Made by a program: the position numbers and the translations under genes | Assembly (NCBI GenBank): GCA_004556925.1 | Contig: SFFI01000005.1 | Location: 42,705 to 106,704 of the forward strand | Direction: 5' to 3' | Length of the DNA stretch: 64,000 nt | From: Clostridiales bacterium | GTDB lineage: Bacteria; Bacillota; Clostridia; Saccharofermentanales; DTU023 | In this document: positions 59,291 through 64,000 of the stretch, one piece after another | How the letters are laid out: the number at the start of each line of letters is the position of its first letter | Position numbering within the stretch: position 1 is the stretch's first letter | The notes under the pieces: generated by a model | The model's input: the letters and a program-made list of their open reading frames with translations, nothing else | Databases searched by the model: none | Told to the model about the DNA's origin: nothing

Positions 59291-59749
59291 ATGCCAGAAC
59301 AAGATTTTAACCACTCAGATATCGAAGATGTCCAAGAAATACCGATTTCAAGTCTGGCTTATTTAGGAGATGCCGTGTATGAACTGGCTGTGCGGGACCG
59401 TATCCTGCACAGCCAGGCAGGACAAGCCCACGGGCTCTTCCGCCTCTCTCTCCATTATGTGGAGGCGGGGGCCCAAGCGGAGGCCATGGACTTTCTTTAT
59501 CCCCAGCTGACAGCTGATGAGCAGGCCCTCTGTCGCAGGGCGCGGAACCATGTGCCCAACTCTCGCCCCCGCAAGCAAGATCCCTTGGCTTACCGTAAAG
59601 CCACAGCTTTAGAGGCCCTTTGTGCCTGGCTGTATTTGCAGGAAGAGGAAGACCGCCTGGCCCAGCTCTTGCACCTGTGTTTTACCTATTTAGAAGCGGA
59701 CCGGCCCCAGGTGCCGCTGGCGGATGAGGAAAACACAAGCCTGAACTAA
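59291..59749 (+). CDS. mrnC: Mini-ribonuclease III
   Basis: This 152-residue enzyme matures 23S rRNA and has only the RNase III catalytic domain. ISSLAYLGDAVYELAVRDRIL is the signature with the catalytic Asp; RARNHVPNSRPRKQDPLAYRKATALEALCAWLYL is the second conserved helix. It lies 26 bp after cysS and 39 bp before rlmB, the usual gene order in Bacillota. Confidence 0.95.
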   Translation: MPEQDFNHSDIEDVQEIPISSLAYLGDAVYELAVRDRILHSQAGQAHGLFRLSLHYVEAGAQAEAMDFLYPQLTADEQALCRRARNHVPNSRPRKQDPLAYRKATALEALCAWLYLQEEEDRLAQLLHLCFTYLEADRPQVPLADEENTSLN

Positions 59750-59788
59750 GGGTGCTGGGCTGTCAGCCAGCGCCGGGAGGAAACATCG

Positions 59789-60586
59789 ATGCCTAGTGAA
59801 GAAAATTACGTAGTGGGTCGCAATCCTGTATTGGAGGCCCTCAAGGCCGGACGGGAACTGAACAAGGCCTGGATTTTGGAGCGGCAGCCTGGTCGCGGCC
59901 GCGACCAGCGTCTGCAGCAGATTGAAGACCTCTTAAAAGAGGCTGGGGTGATTATCCATTACAGCCCTCGAGCTGCCCTGGACAAGCTCTCGCCTGACCT
60001 GCCCCACCAGGGGGTGGTGGTCCAGTTGGCGGCCCAAGCCTATGTGGATGCCCGTCAACTGTTAGACCAGTGGGAGTCCGAGGGCAAAGCAGCCTTGATC
60101 CTTATCCTGGATGAAATCCAAGATGGTCATAATTTGGGTGCCTGCCTGAGGGTGGCAGATGGAGCAGGTATCGACTTGGTCGTAATCCCAGAACGTCGGT
60201 CGGCCTCTTTGGACCAATTTGTAGCCAAGTCCTCTGCCGGGGCAATCGAATATGTTCCTGTGGCTCGTGAGGTCAACCTGACCCGCCTTATTCTGGACCT
60301 AAAAGACCGCGGCTACTGGATTTATGGGGCAGCTGGAGAAGGAGCCCAGGACTACAGTCAGGTTGACTACCGGGGCAAGGCTGTCCTGGTGATTGGCAAT
60401 GAAGGCAAGGGCATTTCACCTAAACTCCGTGACCATTGTGATTTCTTAGTTAAAATTCCTATGTGGGGCCAGGTTAACTCCTTGAACGCTTCTGTCGCCT
60501 GCGGGGTTATTGCTTTTGAGGCAGCTCGGCAGCGGCATGGTCAGTGCCAGGCCGGCAGTCAAGAAGCTGGCCAGCTCCAAGACTAG
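59789..60586 (+). CDS. rlmB: 23S rRNA (guanosine-2'-O-)-methyltransferase RlmB-type
   Basis: A SPOUT methyltransferase of the TrmH/RlmB class. An N-terminal substrate-binding domain (about 1-85, VVGRNPVLEALKAGRELNKAWIL) leads into the knotted catalytic domain with ILDEIQDGHNLGACLRVADG, VIGNEGKGISPKLRDHCD and IPMWGQVNSLNASVACGVIAFEA, the SAM-binding knot. The start follows GGGAGGAAACATCG. The length is normal. The target nucleotide is inferred from family. Confidence 0.94.
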   Translation: MPSEENYVVGRNPVLEALKAGRELNKAWILERQPGRGRDQRLQQIEDLLKEAGVIIHYSPRAALDKLSPDLPHQGVVVQLAAQAYVDARQLLDQWESEGKAALILILDEIQDGHNLGACLRVADGAGIDLVVIPERRSASLDQFVAKSSAGAIEYVPVAREVNLTRLILDLKDRGYWIYGAAGEGAQDYSQVDYRGKAVLVIGNEGKGISPKLRDHCDFLVKIPMWGQVNSLNASVACGVIAFEAARQRHGQCQAGSQEAGQLQD

Positions 60587-60596
60587 GCTTCGGGCC

Positions 60597-61220
60597 ATGG
60601 CTCAAGCAGACGGTCTAGACCCTAGTAGCCGCGATCAGAAACTTCTGGCCAGGGCCCGGGCAGGGGACAACGCAGCGGTAGAAGCCTTGCTGGAGGCCTA
60701 TAAGCCTTTAGTGCTCAGCCGAGCCTCCCAATACTTTTTAAGCCAGGGTGACCGGGATGACCTCATTCAAGAGGGCATGATTGCCTTATTCCAGGCTATA
60801 GCTTCTTGCCCGCCAGATCGCTTCGCTCATTTTTCCGCTTACGCCTTTCATGCTGTCAATAATCGGCTACTGGACCTCCTGCGCCAAGAGCAAAGCCAAA
60901 AAATGCGGGCTGTGCTGGACGCCTTATCTTTGGATGCCCACAAGCAGCTGGCAAGCGACAGTCCAGATCAAGCTCTCGGTGTTACAATAAGACTAGATCA
61001 AGCGGGACCAGACGACCAAGTGCTTTACAAGGAACGCCTGCAGGACCTCCAGAAAGCCATGGATGAGGCCCTGAGTCCCCAGGAAAGCCAAGTGTTACAG
61101 GCCTATCTGGCTGGTCAGTCCTATGAAGGTATTGCCGAGAGCCTGAACCTGACCGCCAAAAGTGTGGATGCCAGTTTGCAGAGGGCCCGGCGCAAATTAA
61201 GAAAAATATTGAGCGAGTAA
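60597..61220 (+). CDS. sigH: RNA polymerase sigma-H-type factor
   Basis: A sigma-70-family factor of about 207 residues. Region 2 spans about 20-85, with DRDDLIQEGMIALFQAI and FSAYAFHAVNNRLLDLLRQE, and region 4 spans about 140-205, with LSPQESQVLQAYLAGQSYEGIAESLNLTAKSVDASLQRARRKL. Position right after cysS-mrnC-rlmB matches sigH of Bacillus and Clostridia, where it governs early-sporulation and competence genes. The frame extends back to 60510 inside rlmB; the ATG at 60597 is chosen because it clears the rlmB stop, although its ribosome site is weak. Confidence 0.88.
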   Translation: MAQADGLDPSSRDQKLLARARAGDNAAVEALLEAYKPLVLSRASQYFLSQGDRDDLIQEGMIALFQAIASCPPDRFAHFSAYAFHAVNNRLLDLLRQEQSQKMRAVLDALSLDAHKQLASDSPDQALGVTIRLDQAGPDDQVLYKERLQDLQKAMDEALSPQESQVLQAYLAGQSYEGIAESLNLTAKSVDASLQRARRKLRKILSE

Positions 61221-61240
61221 CGAGAGGAGGACCGCCTACC

Positions 61241-62617
61241 ATGTCTAGAACTTTCTGCCAACAGCTTAAGCGGTTTTTCCTTGCCCTTCTGATCCTCCTG
61301 CTCTTGGGAAATTCAGCATGTCTTCGTGCTGACATGACAAGCTTACCGGAAATCGAAGTTTTCTCTAAGACTGAGAACACCAATAGCCTGGTGCCGTTAA
61401 ACCAGCAGGCTTCGGGCCATATCAGTCCGCTGAATTTGGCTCAAGCCCTGGCTTTTGCCATTAATGGCGATTACAAAATTGAAGATATTTATCAATCCCT
61501 GCCTGCAGCCAGCCATACCGGTGTAAGTTTGGAAGACTTCCGCGCCTACATCAAGGCGCTTACACCAGCAAAAGGTGATAAGATCTTATCTCTTGTTGAT
61601 TTAGACCAGGGGTCCAAGGATAGCTACCAAGATAAGGTCTTGCTTTATCAGCCGCAGCTGGCAGACTTGGCCTTAACTTCTCAGTATTACCGCTTCAACA
61701 CCTCCCAACCCAATATGCAAGGGGGTAAGGAAAATAGAGAAGAAGATGGCTTTGTTTTGGCCATTCAAGTGTCCAGCAATGGCTGGGGCTATCTTTCTCC
61801 TGCCTGGCTAGAAGGGGTTGTGGCGGTTCAGGACTTTGCCGCCTTCTATTTTTCCGCCTTGGAAGATGATGCCATGAATGGGGGAAATGCTGCCCCCTTG
61901 GCCTTCCTTCTGGACCAGGATCAGCCTGCCTTTGCTGGGCCCGGCCTTAATGCCTATTACAAGACTAAGGCAGAAGCCATCAGTCACTACTATGTGGATG
62001 CGGTGACCACCTTGCCCAAAGCGGCTAAACCTTCCTGCCTCTTGCCAGGCTATGCCAGTTACTTGCAGGAATATCGTTACGGCGGTCGACTTTCCGGTAT
62101 TCGCGAGGTGGAATTTTTCCATGAGCACGATCATTTCCGGGTGCTGGAGCCTATTCGAGAAAGCCTAGACAATGAGGAAGCCAAGCTCTTAGTCTATGAT
62201 CAGGATATTTTCCCGAAATTGACGGCTAGTAACCGCGTACTCCTGAGTTCAGCAGACCTCCACCCTCTTTTGGGCCCCCTGCTTGAGCTGGAACCCTTGG
62301 AGACTTCTGAGGAGGGTAAGGAAGATACCTTCCGCGCCTCTTATTATGGTCTAAGTTTAGTCGTAAAGGGTCAGATTAACCGGGCTAGTCAGGCCTGGTC
62401 CGGCAGCCTCGAAAGTCTGGAATTAGATAGTCAAATCTATAGCCTGGGGCAAAGTATTTATGTCGGTATGCCTGTGGCGGACTTCTACCAGTTGCACCCC
62501 TTTTACCTGGACAATGACCGCATCTTCCGTATGAACGGGTTATTCACGGAAGTCCGTCTGGACTACGAAGCCACCGACGGGGTCATTACCAAGCTTGTGC
62601 TTAGCCGAGCGGGTTAA
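61241..62617 (+). CDS. Exported probable lipoprotein of unknown function
   Basis: A 458-residue protein with a basic start and a strong hydrophobic core (FFLALLILLLLG) ending in NSAC, a lipobox with an unusual Asn at -3, so lipidation is likely but not sure. I recognise no domain in the mature part, which is acidic with many aromatic residues. The C-terminus (YVGMPVADFYQLHPFYLDND) resembles surface-exposed repeats of other lipoproteins only weakly. The start follows GAGAGGAGGACC. It is convergent with maf, with a 3-bp gap. Confidence 0.7.
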   Translation: MSRTFCQQLKRFFLALLILLLLGNSACLRADMTSLPEIEVFSKTENTNSLVPLNQQASGHISPLNLAQALAFAINGDYKIEDIYQSLPAASHTGVSLEDFRAYIKALTPAKGDKILSLVDLDQGSKDSYQDKVLLYQPQLADLALTSQYYRFNTSQPNMQGGKENREEDGFVLAIQVSSNGWGYLSPAWLEGVVAVQDFAAFYFSALEDDAMNGGNAAPLAFLLDQDQPAFAGPGLNAYYKTKAEAISHYYVDAVTTLPKAAKPSCLLPGYASYLQEYRYGGRLSGIREVEFFHEHDHFRVLEPIRESLDNEEAKLLVYDQDIFPKLTASNRVLLSSADLHPLLGPLLELEPLETSEEGKEDTFRASYYGLSLVVKGQINRASQAWSGSLESLELDSQIYSLGQSIYVGMPVADFYQLHPFYLDNDRIFRMNGLFTEVRLDYEATDGVITKLVLSRAG

Positions 62618-62620
62618 GGA

Positions 62621-63226
62621 TTAGAGCGAAAAAGCCAGCCCCCATTGGTATAAGAGCTTCCTGGTTTTTGCCAGAGGCAAGCCCATGACTGTGTAAAAAT
62701 CGCCCGTGATGCTGGAGATGAGGGTAGCCCCAGCATCTTGAATGCCATAGGCCCCAGCCTTGTCCAGGGCCTGGCCGCTGGCTACGTAGGCTGTGATAGC
62801 CGCCTCCTGGTAGTCATCTAAGGGATTGAACTCAACTTTAGCCACATCGTGGAACACCGCATCATGGTCGGGCCCCATCAGGGCGACACCCGTAAAAACC
62901 TCGTGCGTGTGGCCAGATAGCTGTCGGAGCATAGCAATAGCCTCTGCCGGACTATGGGGCTTGCCCAGAATGGTTCCCTCCCAAACCACAACTGTATCTG
63001 CGCCCAAAACTAGGTCATGAGGGTGCCGGCTGGCGACCTCTTGGGCCTTGCCCTTGGCCAAGGCCTCTACCAAAATGCCAGGATCTGCGAGCATACCGGC
63101 GTGGCCGGTTACCAGCTGATTTTGGAGCGTTGCCTCGTCAAACTGCGAGGATTCCACCCTAAAACTGAGGCCCATTTGCTCTAGGATGAGACGGCGGCGG
63201 GGAGATTGGCTAGCTAAGATAAACAT
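62621..63226 (-). CDS. maf: Maf nucleotide pyrophosphatase
   Basis: A 201-residue Maf/HAM1-fold enzyme that hydrolyses non-canonical or modified NTPs. It starts FILASQSPRRRLILEQMG, has LVLGADTVVVWEGTILGKP in the middle and AGAYGIQDAGATLISSITGDFYTVMGLPL at the end, all family signatures. The start is ATG at 63226. It is convergent with the lipoprotein gene. Confidence 0.95.
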   Translation of the reverse strand: MFILASQSPRRRLILEQMGLSFRVESSQFDEATLQNQLVTGHAGMLADPGILVEALAKGKAQEVASRHPHDLVLGADTVVVWEGTILGKPHSPAEAIAMLRQLSGHTHEVFTGVALMGPDHDAVFHDVAKVEFNPLDDYQEAAITAYVASGQALDKAGAYGIQDAGATLISSITGDFYTVMGLPLAKTRKLLYQWGLAFSL

Positions 63227-63324
63227 GGCGGGCTTTCCTTTCGTCTGTCTTTTGAGTGCGTTGATTGCGGCCAGACTTACCAGACTTAGTTAATTATAAG
63301 GCCAAAAGCTAAAATACTACGGAC

Positions 63325-63384
63325 TATGGGAATTTTGACGGGCTGTGGGTAATTTGACAAGGGTTGTGGGAAATTGGACGGGAA
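63325..63384. repeat. Three degenerate 19-21-bp tandem units
   Basis: Units starting TATGGGAATTTTGAC (63325), TGTGGGTAATTTGAC (63344) and TGTGGGAAATTGGAC (63365) are arranged head to tail about two helical turns apart, between maf and tRNA-Arg(ACG). Confidence 0.7.
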
Positions 63385-63430
63385 GGTCACAGAATAATCG
63401 CATTATGTTTATAACGCAGTTTGAAAATAC

Positions 63431-63464
63431 AAAACCCCCGAAGCCTTATTGCTTCAGGGGTTTT
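63431..63464. terminator. Terminator of tRNA-Arg(ACG), bidirectional
   Basis: AAAACCCC pairs with GGGGTTTT and GAAGC with GCTTC inside, with one mismatch and a 6-nt loop. On the minus strand it directly follows the tRNA and has a T-tract. Confidence 0.85.
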
Positions 63465-63468
63465 AACT

Positions 63469-63545
63469 TGGCGGGCCCGGCAGAATTCGAATCCGCAACC
63501 TACTGATCCGTAGTCAGTCACTCTATCCAGTTGAGCCACGAGCCC
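63469..63545 (-). tRNA. tRNA-Arg (anticodon ACG)
   Basis: On the minus strand a 77-nt cloverleaf has acceptor GGGCTCG/CGGGCCC with a T-G pair, discriminator G and encoded CCA. Anticodon stem ACTGA/TCAGT encloses CTACGGA, giving ACG (A34 would be edited to inosine). Confidence 0.95.
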
Positions 63546-63571
63546 ATACCGCTTTCTTCAAAGCGATCCTT

Positions 63572-63600
63572 AATGTACCATGCGAGGAAGCTTAAGTCAA
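63572..63600 (-). promoter_or_regulatory. Promoter of tRNA-Arg(ACG)
   Basis: On the minus strand TTGACT (63600-63595), 17 bp and TACATT (63577-63572) lie 26 bp upstream of the tRNA. Confidence 0.6.
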
Positions 63601-63707
63601 GCCATTTTTTCCCTCTCTGCGGCGAGGGCTAATTGAGAGTTAATTGCCAAAGTAAACAGGACACTAAGAAGGCGAGGTTTTTAGCTCAGTACATCCAACT
63701 TCCTTAT

Positions 63708-63895
63708 TTTTCTTACAAGTTTGCAGCTTTTGTACGCCCGAATCTTCTGAAAGTCGGGTTTGCCTGCTCTTTTCCCTCGAAATAGCCCTAAAAAGACGAA
63801 TTTTATACAAATATACATCTACGCGCGCGGTTTTATACATTCAGACGGCGAAAAAGTGGCCCGGGATGTACATTATCTGCAAACTTGTAAGAAAA
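63708..63895. repeat. 188-bp element bounded by 19-bp inverted repeats
   Basis: TTTTCTTACAAGTTTGCAG (63708-63726) is the exact reverse complement of 63877-63895, and pairing continues imperfectly inward through TGTAC and CCCG. The gene-free stretch 63601-63904 holds nothing else that I can support. The element could be a miniature mobile element. Confidence 0.65.
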
Positions 63896-63908
63896 TCTGG
63901 AAAGGGGG

Positions 63909-64000
63909 TGCGGACAAAAAACTGGACACTGAAAGGAAGGAAATATGTATTCAGAGGAAGAAATCAGGAAAGCGTTGGAAGTCTACGAGAGGGAAGGAAG
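63909..64000 (+). mobile_element. Left end of an IS3-like insertion sequence (truncated by window)
   Basis: A sequence resembling IS3-family ends (GTGCGGACAAAAAACTGGACAC at 63909-63930, of which the ACAAAAAACTGGACA part is typical) stands immediately ahead of a transposase-like open frame. The exact terminal base and any target duplication cannot be set because the right end lies outside the window. Confidence 0.5.
63945..64000 (+). CDS. Transposase-like helix-turn-helix protein, N-terminus only
   Basis: The ATG at 63945 follows AAAGGAAGG and reads MYSEEEIRKALEVYEREG to the window edge. This start resembles the helix-turn-helix OrfA of IS3-family elements (MYSYEERxxAVxLY type). Only 18 residues are visible, so the assignment is tentative. 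Confidence 0.5.
   Translation, partial: MYSEEEIRKALEVYEREG

Overview
The window looks like chromosome of an anaerobic Bacillota (Clostridia-type) bacterium, probably host-associated, of moderate GC content. The evidence is a cysS-mrnC-rlmB-sigH block, class A sortase with a giant LPxTA wall protein, a V-type ATPase of the Enterococcus/Clostridium arrangement, Tad-pilus genes of the Flp1/FHA kind, lipoproteins with ordinary lipoboxes and strong AGGAGG-type ribosome sites. TTG start codons are common (ntpA, hutU, cysS, tadZ-like, probably comF). No dnaA, rRNA, phage module or CRISPR array was seen.

Layout. 1-11.6 kb: tail of an ABC-2 permease, a sortase, and divergently a 2742-residue sortase-anchored surface protein with 21 EEPG repeats. 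11.7-15.0 kb: tRNA-Ser, a LysR regulator, a small Smr protein and a MATE exporter. 15.1-23.9 kb: a complete nine-gene V-ATPase operon (H-I-K-E-C-F-A-B-D) whose K subunit carries the Na+-site residues known from Enterococcus hirae. 24-28 kb: a uridine-kinase-like gene with a frame problem at its 5' end, mnmA, lpdA and a flavin reductase. 28.2-29.5 kb: a serine beta-lactamase-fold lipoprotein. 29.5-30.05 kb: a non-coding block holding eight (perhaps nine) regularly spaced dyads, the most unusual object in the window. 30.1-43.2 kb: mostly single metabolic and repair genes (FMN reductase, phosphoesterase, second MATE, AlkD-like, GT2, epimerase, urocanase, S41 peptidase, nitroreductase, PatB). 43.4-48.8 kb: a lipoprotein, two tandem MgtE-type Mg2+ transporters behind a structured leader, tRNA-Arg(CCT), and a CAP-domain exported protein. 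48.8-49.6 kb: a long intergenic region with a cluster of DnaA boxes. 49.6-55.4 kb: upp, then a compact Tad locus on the minus strand with a TadB-TadC fusion. 55.7-63.2 kb: metK, comF, cysS, mrnC, rlmB, sigH, a lipoprotein and maf. The right end has tRNA-Arg(ACG), a 188-bp imperfect inverted repeat, and the start of an IS3-like transposase gene cut by the window edge.

The main candidate for something undescribed is the array at 29510-29968. It consists of dyads of the form TTGTGAAAT-N13-ATTTCACAA placed 62, 63, 52, 63, 63, 62 and 63 bp apart, that is six or five helical turns. All dyads should therefore face the same side of the DNA. Substitutions in the arms are not compensated, which argues for protein-bound half-sites rather than RNA hairpins. 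Other leads are the mutually exclusive hairpins ahead of mgtE, the TadBC fusion with a very long prepilin leader, the shared SPPPL tails of two exported proteins, and numerous short tandem repeats in the intergenic regions.
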